From Paratinospora sagittata (taxonomy: Eukaryota; Streptophyta; Magnoliopsida; Ranunculales; Menispermaceae): a stretch of DNA of 64,000 bases. The stretch is from positions 14,031,001 through 14,095,000 of the forward strand of contig CM069596.1 in NCBI GenBank assembly GCA_035771175.1, given 5' to 3'. Position numbers and translations under genes: made by a program. Each line of letters opens with the position of its first letter. The stretch's first letter is position 1. Shown here piece by piece: positions 1-10,766 of the stretch. The notes under the pieces were generated by a model that worked only from the letters and a program-made list of their open reading frames with translations, was not told the origin of the DNA and did no database searches.

Positions 1-265
1 AGGTCTAGGAGCGCACTTCTGCTGATCAGGAGCGCGCTCCTCCTTGCCTAGAAAATAGATTCTTTTCTGAAAATGCAAGGAGTGCGTTGCCCCTCCTAGA
101 AGCACACTTCTGTTTAAAAAACCAAAAAATGTTGGTCTTTGTTTTCCACCACTGCAGCAAGATTCTCCCCAAAAGAGCGCACTGCCACTCAACTCAGAAA
201 ATCTCTCTCTTGATCTGCCACCACTGGAGCGCGCTACTCCTCTGAAGAGTGCGCTCCTTGATGTC
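1..265. repeat. CpG palindrome array in LTR
   Basis: There are several imperfect copies of a GC-rich palindrome, including a perfect 14-base copy AGGAGCGCGCTCCT at 28-41 and variants such as AGGAGTGCG and AGTGCGCTCCT. They sit 180-450 bases inside the LTR start (minus strand), the same place as in the 7050 LTR. Function is unknown; CpG-bearing palindromes are known from plant retroelement LTRs, especially Sireviruses. Confidence 0.75.
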
Positions 266-450
266 TAGACCAAAAAATTTCTAAGTATTACACCCTAAAT
301 GCCATGTTTAGGGTCTTAGGATTCCTACAACACTAGGATACACACAATTATTATATTCTAAGGTCGTTAATGTACGTATACACGTATAAATATGTCTGAC
401 AATACGTATATGTCAACCAAATACATTGATTAAAACTACAGGGTGTTACA
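1..450 (-). mobile_element. Ty3/gypsy LTR, 5' end portion, cut by window edge
   Basis: Read on the minus strand, this begins TGTAACACCCTGTAG at 450 and runs left. It aligns by eye with the LTR starting at 7050: both have a TATACGTATTGT-type block, then ACGACCTTAGAATA or similar, then an array of GGAGCGCGCTCC-like palindromes starting about 170 bases in. It is therefore the first part of a chromovirus-type LTR pointing left. The rest lies outside the window, so solo or full-length status is unknown. Confidence 0.75.
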
Positions 451-1051
451 TTGAGGGTTAGGGTTTTGGAGAGAGGAAGAAGAGGGTAGGAAGGGAAGGT
501 GATTTTGGAGTGGGGGTTAGGGTTTTGGGGAGAAGAAGACGATGGGAGGGAGGTAGAGCGTTGAGAGAGGGAGTGTGGAGGGTGAGAGTAGTTTAGGTGT
601 TTTGGGATTTTTTTGGTGTAAGTTTAGCAAGTGGGTTAAGATAGTAAGTTAGTGAGATTTATCTAAAACTTCTCTTGTTTTACTATTGAAAAAGTTAAAA
701 TAAAAGGTAAAAACCTAAATATATGGTAAAAAAATATTTATCAACCCAAGTTTTACTCTTTTAATTTGAAAATATATTTTATTCTCAAAAAATTGAAGTA
801 TGCGATAAAATAATTGCTAACTGAAAGTTTTTTATTCTTATTTAAAAGATTCTTTTATTTTAAGAAAAATAAAAAATAGTAAAAAAATTAAATTAAAGAG
901 TAATTGATTTGAGGAGGTTTTCTCTTTTAATTTGAAGATTTTATTTTAATAAAATTATATAAAACATATATAAGGTCAAAACCCCTATAATTCATTAATC
1001 CCCAAGAACCCATTGATCATTTGCATAAATCCCTAACTGTTAACATCACCA

Positions 1052-1122
<71 letters not shown>

Positions 1123-1460
1123 CATTTGTAGTCTCCACATAACAAACCAAACTTACATACCATGTTACATACAACCATCTAAAGTGATAGTTATAATATT
1201 ACATATATTGGTGATATTTACATATATTACAAAACATTAAGAGTTTATAGTTCCATAATCCACTACATACATACATCAGTGATCTAAGACTTAGCTAATC
1301 CTCTCGAGCTAATCCTTTTCTTTTTCTATCAAAACCTAGAAAATGAGCGAAAAGTGGGAGCTTACATAAGCTCATTGAATATTACTAACAGTTAACATCA
1401 TATATGCATTTAAATAAAACAACATGATTTTAAAACGGTTAAATAAGCATGATGAATATC
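451..1460. other. Gene-free AT-rich stretch, old LTR-like remnant
   Basis: No convincing coding region. The left part is purine-rich (GGGTTAGGGTTTTGG twice), followed by strongly AT-rich sequence and a CA microsatellite. Around 1356-1380 the minus strand carries the ATTCAATGAGCTTATGTAAGCTC block that marks the 3' half of chromovirus LTRs elsewhere in the window, so the part from about 1117 is probably an eroded minus-strand LTR that received the insertions at 1466 and 3731. Confidence 0.45.
1053..1116. repeat. (CA)32 microsatellite
   Basis: An uninterrupted run of 32 CA dinucleotides, preceded by CATCACCAT and followed by TATATA. This is the longest perfect dinucleotide array in the window and is likely length-polymorphic. 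Confidence 0.97.
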
Positions 1461-2247
1461 AAACATGATAGACACCCAAAAATGCGGTGAATTTGATGTT
1501 GCAAATTTTTCGATAAACCTTTCTCTAACACAAAATAACCAAGACAAATAAAAATTGTAGGAAAGTAAATAAGCAAGAGAACAAGCAAGATTTAGAGTGG
1601 TTATACTTACCCAAGCCTACTTCCGTTACTTGATCTCTCTGATAAAGATTTTCCCAAATCCACTATCTCAATCTTACTTTATGGGTGAGGATTAAACCGA
1701 TTACAAACATTGTTTCACGGTTAGAGAAACTTTCCCAAGTAGTACAATATCTAATTCAAATTACAAGATAGAATGAGAGAGGGTGTTTCTTATAACCAAA
1801 CAAACCTCGAAATACTTACAATAGCCACAATTTCTTCCTAAGTTAATCAACCAATTTATTTGAAATGAAGAACACAACTGAATCGGTGGAAGAAAGCTTC
1901 AAATGTAACGAGAGAGATGAAAGTTCAAGCACTTGATCTTAGTAAACTTCAAAGAAAACTCTCAAGAAGATGCTTGATTCAATGAGTAAGAACAAATAGC
2001 AAAGCTCCAAAAACCAGAGAAGTTTCCTCCCTTGAAAGATTTTCAAAATTTTAGACTGTTAGCGAATGTGTGTGAAAATCAAGAAGAAAATAGAGAATGA
2101 TTTATATAGTTTCTTTCATTTGAAAAGCCTAATAGTCATGATATGGACTAGATTCAATGAATCTAAGATGGATTAAGATGAAACCAACGACTGAGATCAA
2201 AAGATCAAAAGATCAAAATCCAATTTTCATAACTTTAAAAATATGAA

Positions 2248-2582
2248 AACCAAGGAGGAATGCGTTCCTTACCAGCAGGAGTGCATTCCTTAAGACCAAA
2301 AAGTTGGGGAAATTGTCCCAACATTGAGGAATGCATTCCAACAAGAGAGGAACACGTTCCTCAAGTCTCGTGATCACTAGGCCAAAAATTAAGTCTTGTG
2401 GAATGCGTTCCCTGTTACAAGAATGCGTTCCTAAAGCCCCAAATGCACCACGCCAAGATTTAGGCCTTGTGGAACCGTCCCTTACTGCTAGAATGCGTTC
2501 CTCAAGCCCCTTTCCTATAATTCATGTATTTTATGCTTCTGGAGCGCGCTCCTTCAACTTGGAATGTGTTCCTCGGGTACTT
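2248..2582. repeat. Palindrome array (GAATGCGTTCC / GGAGCGCGCTCC)
   Basis: About eight copies of a degenerate palindromic motif such as GAGGAATGCGTTCCTT, GGAATGCGTTCC and GGAGCGCGCTCC (2541-2552), spaced 20-60 bases apart inside the solo LTR. The centre keeps GCG while the arms vary. The same design occurs in the Sirevirus LTR at 21780-21870. Confidence 0.8.
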
Positions 2583-2892
2583 GGGAAACAAAAACATGTG
2601 TGACATTGATACAAGTTCCTTGAATCATTTTAAATAAAAAACCAATCAAGGAAATATGTATTTGACTTCAAAATCATTTTAGAAAGATTCAAAAGATGAA
2701 CATTGAAGAAATTGATTTTAAAGGATACTTGAAAAACATTTCACTTATTTTCAAAAATTGAAAAATTGATTTTTTTTGAATTTTAACAAAAACAATTAGA
2801 AAATCGCATGGCTGAATAAGTTAGAAAGAAACCTACAACCTAAGAAGATCTAAGCATGTACAAAAGAAATAATTCTATAAACATCAATGTTT

Positions 2893-3066
2893 TGACCTTC
2901 AATTGACTTTTGGTTGACCGAATATTTGAATTTTGACTTTTAGTTGACCGATCCTTTGTTCTTGACTTCTGATTGATTCATCGTCGACTTGAACTCTCAA
3001 TTGACTGATCATTTGTCTTTGACTTTTGGTTGATTGATCATTGACTTTGACTTTTGGTTGATCGAT
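2893..3066. repeat. TTGAC-rich degenerate repeat in LTR
   Basis: Roughly ten TTGAC pentamers in about 175 bases, mostly within a loose repeat of the form TTGACTTTTGGTTGACCGAT. TTGAC(C/T) is the core of the W-box bound by plant WRKY factors. The cluster lies 140-315 bases inside the start of the solo LTR (minus strand), where promoter elements would be expected. Binding is not shown by sequence alone. Confidence 0.6.
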
Positions 3067-3212
3067 CGACTACTAATTACTTTATCAATTACTTTAGAAT
3101 GAATTGAAATATTCAAACTGAAAACACTTAATTAGAGGATTAAATAATATGAAATTTTGTTTGTAATCATCAAAATCAAAGAGGGCAGAGGGGTCATCAG
3201 ATCAACAAAACA

Positions 3213-3725
3213 AAGTAATTATACATGGATACATGAAAACATGAGCAATTTGTAAATCAATGCAAGGGTTTTAATTGAAATCATGAATCACCACCTTCAC
3301 CCGCCTTCTATGGCAATTTAACGAACCTTACCCTTATTATGCATCTATAAAAGTTGCATTTGCCCTATATTTCTTCAATTATTTTCTCATAACCATTACA
3401 CTTAACTATTCATTCTTTATGAGAATGTGCCTAACCTGAAACATATTTTGGTTGAACTAGTGGGTCTTTTTCCGAAGGTGCATAACCTTTTTTTTTTTTT
3501 TTTGAAAACTAAGGTACATAACCTTTGTAATGGCCTTTTACGCCTTGTAATACTACATAAGTAATGTCTAAGGCACCTTAAGCTCGAAATCCATTTTCAT
3601 GATTTGACACACATCCTTATGAGCTAATCATGCTTATAAACTCATAATCAATTTACATATTTATATAATGCCATATGTGAGAACTAAAGTGAGAAATATT
3701 CATAATGATACCGATCGCCAACTTC
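3213..3725. other. Gene-free background between two solo LTRs
   Basis: No coding potential. It continues the background that was interrupted at 1465. It contains a T16 run at about 3489-3504 and otherwise AT-rich, unremarkable sequence. Confidence 0.5.
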
Positions 3726-3730
3726 CACAC

Positions 3731-6078
3731 TGTAACGACCCTCATTTTCATAAAATGGGACCCCAAGAATTTTTAGATGTTGTGTGGTATGTTTCTTGTG
3801 AAATGAATGTATTTATGTTATGACTATTAGATAATATTATTCATAACCTTATTATGAATAATATTAGATAATATTATTCATAATCTTATTCATAACCTTA
3901 TTATTCATAACATTATTGTCTCAAAATACTATTATGTGCGGTATGTTATGGATATTATGTAGTGGTTTAAATAAATATAATTTAAAATTAGGTGGGGGAG
4001 TTGTTTATTAGTTAGCATGCAGAGCATGGGAATATAAGATGAGATAAATTCACTTGCTCATCTTGTCATCCAGATGAAAAGGAAAACAAAAAAAGAAAAA
4101 AATGTGAAGAAGAAGGGAACGTACAGAGAAGGGTGAGAAAGAAGAACGAGGGTTTCGTGACGGTTTCGTGGCCGATTCGTCGTGCCGGTAAGTTCTTTTA
4201 ACTATTTTTTTTGTCGTGAAATTGATCTTTAACTAGTGTATGACGATTCTAACAGTCTAAATTTTGCTATAACAGGTGTTTTGTAGTGTTTTCAAGAATG
4301 GGGTTTTGACCCACTTTGAGTGGAAACATATAAAAATTATATATTATCACTCCTATAGTTGCATAGATCACGAATATATAGTTTGTTTGTGTTCATGTGT
4401 ACTATTAGCCTCGGTACAGCTGTCGGAAGCTAAATTTGACACTGGGGGGCTATGGAACCATGTCAAACTCCTGTGAAATTTCGGTTTGAAACCATAGAAT
4501 CGTAGATGACTGAATTTTGGACGTTTCAATACCAAGATCATGATTTTTGGATCTCGATAGTATTTTTAATATGCGATTGAATAGTTTTAGTAAATACGTT
4601 GGACTTGAAGACTTGTGGAAATATGGCCAAGAAGCCTATTTCTAATGTCTTTCACTTTGAAAATATTTTAGAGAGTGGTAGAAAGTATTTAGACTGACCA
4701 TCACTTGTATGTGAGACTGGAATAGAATTATGAGAATTAGTTGAATGAATTGGAAAGTTTGAAATTGATATAAAAATTATGTGGGGTTGGAATGGAAAAA
4801 GAATAAATAATAGGAATGGATATTAATATGACTTAAATAATATATGCAGGTTCTAGTAAAAGAATCTAGTGCAATTGGTGGGGTGAAAAAAGTATTTTGG
4901 CATTTGGTTGTGAGCAAAATTTCAATTTTATTATTCATTTATATCATCCTATATATATTAATTGCTTGTTCATGAATGTTTTTTTTGAGAATTGCATGGT
5001 GTGCATATGGAGAAAAACTTTTATTCTTGTTAGTTTGATTTACCTTGGGAAAGTGGATCTTTGGACATCCTCGTGTAGATTGAGAATACCCTCTACAAGG
5101 ACATAATCAGACCACTTATCTCTGTAAACTTACGAATCAAGAATTAAAGGAGGATTTTTGCATATCGTCTGTTGGTTGAATTTTAAGTCATCATTTATTA
5201 GTCGACTGCAGGGTTTTCTATGATCGGTATTGAGTCAATGCATTGGAGGAGATTGGGCTTAACTTTTAACAAAGTTATGGATAACTTACGTTGGACCATT
5301 GAATGGACTCTAATATTCACTGCCATTGACAAGAGTATTCAAGTTAAAATAGTAAAGCATATGTGCCTTCAAGTTGAGAAATCAAATTGAAAGTTTTTTA
5401 CAATTGGTTATATGAGTATTATAACCTTGGGACACTTGACACATTGTGTAAAATGAAGGTGGATAAGGGGCATAGATGTTGAAATGTATTTATTATATGT
5501 GTAAGACTATGATGTATATATATGAAGCTGCATTTGTTTATCACATGTCATTGAGCATGCATACATGGATGTTTAGATGAATGAATGATGGTATTATTGA
5601 ATTATGTTCACCGGGCACCGTTGGCTCATTCTATTTCCAAATTTTTCATGTCCTTCCGTTGCAAATAAGGGCAAGGGAATAACATCTCAGTGAGATAGGA
5701 GTGCCTTGCCAGAAGAGAGTATTTTGATGTAGGTGGATGAGTAGTAGTATACATGTATTTTAATGTTTTGATTTTGTAAATATATGTATAAAGCACCTCT
5801 CATGTATAACTGAGTAGATGAATATTGTTAGATATTTTTGGATTAGATTTAGATGGCCATTAATAGATGTTGTTTAAATTATTAAATGAGATAGATGTGG
5901 ATTCCATTTATTGTGAATGGATTATCAGGTGTTAGTTGTGTTAGATGGCCTATGTACAGGGAGGACTCTGTCAGAGTCTGGTTGAGGCTTAACAGATCTA
6001 ATTGTCCTATGAGTGATAGGATGGTTAGATTTTTGTGCTGGCCAGGATGCCCTGCGGGTTTGTGAAGGGGTCCTGACA
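3731..6078 (+). mobile_element. Solo LTR, Ty3/gypsy chromovirus type
   Basis: The unit starts TGTAACGACCC at 3731 and ends TCCTGACA at 6078, flanked by a perfect 5-base duplication CACAC at 3726-3730 and 6079-6083. No primer site or coding region is attached, so it is a solo LTR of about 2.35 kb. It has a GTAAGT at 4188 and the block TTCACCGGGCACCGTTGGCTCA at 5607-5628 that also occurs in the LTR ending at 13637. Small ORFs inside it (for example 4276-4476) have no recognisable similarity and are chance. Confidence 0.9.
3852..3883. repeat. Perfect 15-bp inverted repeat with 2-nt spacer
   Basis: The arm TTATGAATAATATTA (3852-3866) is followed by GA and then its exact reverse complement (3869-3883). 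Partial direct repeats of the right arm lie on both sides (near 3829 and 3890-3920), so this is the centre of a small AT-rich hairpin-prone cluster inside the solo LTR. Confidence 0.9.
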
Positions 6079-6083
6079 CACAC

Positions 6084-7044
6084 TATCACCACAATCAAGT
6101 AGATTCCTTTAATCACTTGTTTTACACAATAATAATATTTTCATTACCAACTCATTCTCATTCATCAATATACAAAATATTGTTTACTTAATCAAATGTA
6201 GGATTGCTTCCAACCCAATTTCCAGCTCACCCTCTCTAATTCCATGTTTATATCTCATTTTATGACATTAAAATAAAATTAGATTCTCCTATAGCCAAAC
6301 TAGGTGTTTAACACTTATTCCCAATATATAAAATCATTTCCAGTTATTTTCAATCAAATGAAACTGCACTACCAAAAGTTCATATTTTGGTGATATACCT
6401 CCTAGATACCAATTAATCATATTATGACATAATTCAATCATCAAAACTAATAATTTTATTATTTAGATCATAAATCCGTCATTTGGTATTGTTTTCCAAA
6501 TTGAATTGAGTTCCCAAAACTCTCAGCTGCATATTCAAAGCTACCGCCTATTTGGATTGTATACCTAACACCAAATAACTATGAATTCACCATTAACTTA
6601 GCTAAATCATTCCTATTTATCATTCCCAATTGATTCTCAGTTAAAAAGAATCAAAATCGCATTTTGGAATGCTGGAATAACTACTCATATCAAAATTTAA
6701 TCCATAGAGAAATGGTGCCTCATAGTTCTAATTGTAATTTCACAACAAACTTCATAAAACCCACATATCTAGGGTTAGATTTGGCCAAAAATTGGTTGGG
6801 AACCTTTCCATTTCGCATCCCCCTTTGTTTTGGGTTTAAAACTACTCATAATGAGCCCCAAACCTAGTAGCTCTCAACTTTTAACCATTCTCCACCGCCA
6901 TACCCCATTATTAAAAAAACACTTTTTCTCTCAATCCAGTCGATTGGATGACAAGCTAGTCGACTGGCGGACAATCTAGTTGACTGGCTTGCCCTGTCCA
7001 GTAACTTTTGTCCCTTTTTCTTAAACTTTTGTACCCCATTGGCC
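6084..7044. other. Gene-free background with GTCGAC palindromes
   Basis: No gene. Short ORFs on both strands lack family features. Near 6936-6988 there are three copies of a CCAGTCGACTGG-like palindrome (CCAGTCGATTGG, TAGTCGACTGG, AGTTGACTGG), another version of the LTR palindrome design, suggesting this is also part of an old LTR. Confidence 0.5.
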
Positions 7045-7216
7045 ATTATTGTAATACCCCGTACGTTGAGTCAAACATAATCGTTGACTTATACGTATTG
7101 TGAAACATATTTATATGCGTATACGAATGTATATTGGCCTTAGAATAATGAAAATACATGTATGGTAGGGTTATTGGCACACTAGGATGTTAGTGGTATA
7201 TTTCAATTTGGAATGC

Positions 7217-7440
7217 AAGGAGCGCGCTCCTTAGGGAGAAGCGCGTTCCTGTGGTAGATTCTAGAGAGCAGGAATTTCAGATTTTCACAAGGAGCTCATT
7301 TCTGGTCAAAACCTGAGACATGAGTTTTCTGAAATTTTCAGAGAAGCGCGCTCCCAAGGGGGAGCGTTCTTCTCATGGGTTTGAGTGAACAATTTTGTTT
7401 CTGGGCAAAGGAGAAGAGCGCTCCTTGCTGTCTGAAAGTT
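7217..7440. repeat. Palindrome array in gypsy LTR
   Basis: It opens with a perfect 16-base palindrome AAGGAGCGCGCTCCTT (7217-7232), followed by GAAGCGCGTTCCT, GAAGCGCGCTCCC, GGGAGCGTTCTTC and GAGAAGAGCGCTCCTT. The core is essentially the same as in the Sirevirus-type LTRs at 2248-2582 and 21780-21870, although this LTR belongs to the other superfamily. Confidence 0.85.
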
Positions 7441-7583
7441 TTTTTTAAGTGGACGGTGAGGCGGTCTAATGTATTAAAACCCATTAGTTACGATTTTTCA
7501 GCTCATTTGAGCTAGAAAGGGCTGGAAGGAAAGAGAAGAACGAAAGAGGAGAAGGAAAATGAGATTTGAAGATCAAATCCAAG

Positions 7584-8594
7584 GTAATCACTTAATTTTT
7601 TGAATTAAAATTTCCAGTTTTGAATTCCCCTTGTTGAGTTGTCCAATATACTGGATTTTTGTAGGATTTTGACGGTTCGTTTGGAATATTTGAATTAAGG
7701 GTTTGGTGCTGGATTTGGGTGATTTTGATGTTCAATGGAATGGTAAGTGGTTAATTAATGTTCTGCGAGTAATTTGAGTTTAAAATTCTATAAAATTGAA
7801 GTATTTTAATGGTGAAAGTTTCCACCCCAATTGTTGAAGTAGCTGAGGATTAATGGTGTTTTCTAATGGATTTAGATGTGTTTGCTGGACAATATGATTA
7901 AGGATAGCTTGTGTTTACAATTTGCAGAGAATGTTATTCTAGATTGAACATAGGTGATCAGTGTAAAGTTCAAAAGTGAACATTGGTGCTGGAATGTGTA
8001 TGGGTGCAAGTGAATTAGTGTTGTAGCAAATCATTGTGAGTATTTTTCCACTTCTTGGTTATGTTGTATGACATTATAGCTATGAAATGTTTTTAATGAT
8101 AAGCATGTTATGAATGAAATAGTATATGATTTCATTGTTTGAATTCATGAAAAAATATTTTGAAAACGAAGCATGTCTAACTTGTAGGAACATGTTAAAA
8201 CATGAGTCATTCTAGGAATGAGTCCCACATGAGTAATACATTGAGTATCTCATGGGCTTAGTGGTTGTCTTGGAATTCATAGGAATGACATTGAGTATGA
8301 GAGGACAGTTAGGCTACCCTTGTTTGGGCCAAATGGTGGGTGAGTCACACTCTATACTTGGAAGGTGGGAGATGGATGAGACTTTCAATGGGAAAGTATA
8401 TGTGTTTTGAAAAATATTGCAGGAAGCTTCAAGCTATTTGCGTGCATATGTGTATTGTTACTTTTGCACTTGATTCTTTAAATATGTTTCTACTTCGATT
8501 GTATCACATGTTTATTAAATGCGTAAAAATGTCATAGAATGGAAAATATTCACTAAGCTTATTGTAGCTCACCCAATTCCCTCCAATATTTCAG
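7584..8594 (+). other. Candidate intron inside the LTR
   Basis: AAG/GTAATC at 7581-7589 fits a plant 5' splice donor. The conserved GTAGCTCACCC block at 8564-8573 is followed by a T-rich stretch and TTTCAG ending at 8594, fitting branch region, pyrimidine tract and acceptor. The 1011-nt span matches the spacing of similar sites in the LTR at 21912 (1029 nt). It would remove most of the R/U5 leader. Inference only. Confidence 0.4.
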
Positions 8595-9048
8595 GTAAAG
8601 ACCTCAAAGGCACATAAAAGACAGGAGAAGAGTAGAGGCTCTTCGATCTCTTCTTTTGTTATGTATGCATGGAGACAAGAATTGGAAACTTGTTTGCTTT
8701 TGCTATGTATAATTATCATGTTATGTAAATATTATTACATAGATAAGTATAGGGAGGTTATGGTTATGGTTTGTGGATGGATAATGGGGAATGAAAATAC
8801 CATGTGAGTATGTTGATAAGGAATACATAAGTATAGATGTGGATGAATATATGTGATTTGAATTTGTGGTTTATCAGGAAAATTATGAGATGTCTATTTT
8901 ATGGGGACATGCTGATAAATTTTTTTTGAAATTGTGTATTTCTGATGAGGCTGACAGTGTATTGTACATTGCATACATGGTATGTACAGTGTATAATACA
9001 CTGTGCCGGTCATGATGTCACCCTACACAAGGGGTGTCGTGACAGTAT

Positions 9049-9060
9049 TGGTATCAGAGC
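9049..9060 (+). other. Primer-binding site (tRNA-iMet)
   Basis: TGGTATCAGAGC is complementary to the 3' end of plant initiator tRNA-Met, the usual primer for Tekay-type and many copia elements. It lies four bases after the LTR end GTGACA and fixes the orientation as plus. Confidence 0.93.
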
Positions 9061-9185
9061 GATGTTAGGTTTAAAAGCATGAAACATTAAAAACCTTATT
9101 ATATTATGATTGTTTGTATGGGTAGTCAGATTATTTTAGGAATAAATGATTTGACTGTTTGATTTATGATCTCCTTTCTCTGTGA

Positions 9186-10218
9186 ATGACAGAGTTGAAG
9201 AGACGTGTTAAATCAATTATGGATCATCAGAAAGAGAGGATTAAGAAGTTGGAAAAAATTGTTGCTGCTCAACAACAACAAAATGCTCAATTATTGGAGG
9301 CAATGACTAAGATGCAAGAAGCCACGCAAAAGTCTGCAGCTCCTGCAGTAGTAGATGTTGGCGCCAGTAGTGTTGGTGCATCCATTGAGCGAACAATAGC
9401 TATCGAGGATACATAGCAAGTATAGGAGGATTTAGAAGAGGTTCGGGGTATGAAGAAGTAATGTGAGCTTTTTAAGAGACGTGAACACCTAGTTTTTATG
9501 CTAGTCCGATATTGGAGATTGTTGAGGATTGGCTTTTGTGTATTGAAGCCATTTTTGAAGATATGCATGTACTCGATAAAGATAAGATTAGACTTGCTAG
9601 GTTTAAATCTTTGAGTAAGGCTAAAAGATGGTGGTAGACTACAGGTCGAGCCAAAGGACCCATTAATACTTGGGATAAGTTTAAGTGTTCTATAAAACAT
9701 ATTATCCCCCATCTGAAGTTGATAAAAGGCATCAACAGTTTATAGAACTGAAGAAGGGGGAAATGTTAGTGAGAGAGTATGAACATGAATTTAATCGATT
9801 GGAATTATTCTCCTCAGAGATGGTACAGACCGATATTATGAGAATGAAAAAGTTTCAGGATGGTTTTAGATAACCTATAAATAAGGGTTTGGCCTTTGCA
9901 GGTGTACAGACGTATGATCATGCGGTCAAGCAGACGCTTGATTATGAACCAGTTGAGGCAATTGATAGGCCTCAACAGTTGACATCGCAGGTTCAGACAA
10001 TTCAAATAGTGTTGGAATAACAAATGCCATATCAGGGTAAGAAAATGGGCAGATGGGGCAAGAAATGGTGGGGAGAACAAAAGAAAGCAAGGATAGCTGA
10101 GACCCAGGTTGTGGCAGAGACTCCTATTGTTTCACCAGCTCCAGTACTAGCAGCACCAATACCACCTGTTGAATCAATTATCCTTATGTGCCTTACAAGA
10201 GTATGTCCCTTATATGAA
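9186..10218 (+). pseudogene. gag: Chromovirus gag, decayed and 3'-truncated
   Basis: Gag forms the capsid of the retrotransposon particle. The first frame (from ATG 9186) has a Lys/Glu-rich, Gln-rich coiled-coil-like start. After a stop at 9414 the capsid domain is scattered over frames: EDWLLCIEAIF, then the conserved KRWW region (about 9625-9640), the KTYYPPSEVDKRHQQF segment near 9690, and the REYEHEFNRLE motif near 9775-9800, all typical of plant retrotrans_gag. At least three in-frame stops and two frameshifts break it. The C-terminal basic region is present, but the zinc knuckle and protease are absent because the sequence switches to a Sirevirus-type LTR at about 10219. The same REYEHE motif is where the gag at 23787 resumes. 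Confidence 0.85.
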
Positions 10219-10766
10219 TGATATTTTGATGATTACAAACGACATTCTGTTTATAATAATATTGTATGCATAGTACATCTAATCGTACATGAAGGATTCG
10301 AAGATTTAATGATGCATGGTGAAAGTGCTACCAAGATCTATTTGAAGGTCATGATCATTTGAAGACTTATTTTATAGGATTAGACTATGTTTAGGTTGTA
10401 GAACATCTTTTATCAAATGATTCAATAATATACATGATTGCATGATTTAGTCGAGTTGATTTTCGATCATTTACATTGAATTTTATATGTTTGATTTGAT
10501 CCAAAAATACCAAGACTTTAATCACATTTATCGAGTTTTAAATGCAGAGTCAAAACTATTTTTTAAGTGTCCACCAGGACGCTAATATGTCTTTTAGGAC
10601 ACTAATGTCTTAGTAGCGCCCTCCTGGACTTGGTATGTTAGGACGCTAATGATACATTAGGACGCTGATAGAGTTCAAGGTCGAATCGTTCATATCCATC
10701 AGAACGCTTATTTCATCAGTAGCGCCCTTATTGAGTCAACCAATGAACTTGTCAGGATGCTGATTC
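10219..10766 (+). mobile_element. Sirevirus-type LTR fragment, left part
   Basis: It begins with TATTTTGATGATTACAAACG, the block found about 30 bases inside Sirevirus LTR starts at 21166 and 35365, so the terminal TGTTG bases are missing. From 10570 it has the AGGACGCTAA / TAGCGCCCTC motif array, closely parallel to 35725-35880 in the complete solo LTR. It is interrupted at 10767 by a gypsy LTR and resumes near 14140. Confidence 0.8.

Larger units (their letters stand above)
1466..3207 (-). mobile_element. Solo LTR, Ty1/copia Sirevirus type
   Basis: On the minus strand the unit starts TGTTGATCTGATGACC at 3207, has TTTGATTTTGATGATTACAAAC about 30 bases in, and ends near a GGTG/ATTCACC-like block at 1466. 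The flanks are a perfect 5-base duplication AAACA at 1461-1465 and 3208-3212. Start, internal block, GC-palindrome cluster (2248-2582) and 3' block match the LTR at 21166. With no internal region and an intact TSD, this is a solo LTR left by recombination between the two LTRs of a complete element. Confidence 0.88.
7050..9044 (+). mobile_element. 5' LTR of a Ty3/gypsy chromovirus
   Basis: It starts TGTAATACCCCGTACG and ends GTCGTGACA, followed after four bases by a tRNA-iMet primer site, so the boundaries are well supported. Length is about 2.0 kb. The five bases before it are ATTAT; the matching 3' flank was not found because the right end of the element is damaged. It contains a palindrome array (7217-7440), a candidate splice donor at 7584, and the conserved TTCACTAAGCTTATTGTAGC block followed by a TTTCAG acceptor-like site at 8594. 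Confidence 0.87.

Noticed and set aside
451..540. Telomere-like GGGTTAGGGTTTTGG motifs
   Set aside because: Only two irregular copies; not a (TTTAGGG)n tract, so no interstitial telomere is claimed.
9287..9712. 141-codon minus-strand ORF
   Set aside because: Lies over the gag coding strand; no family motif in its translation.
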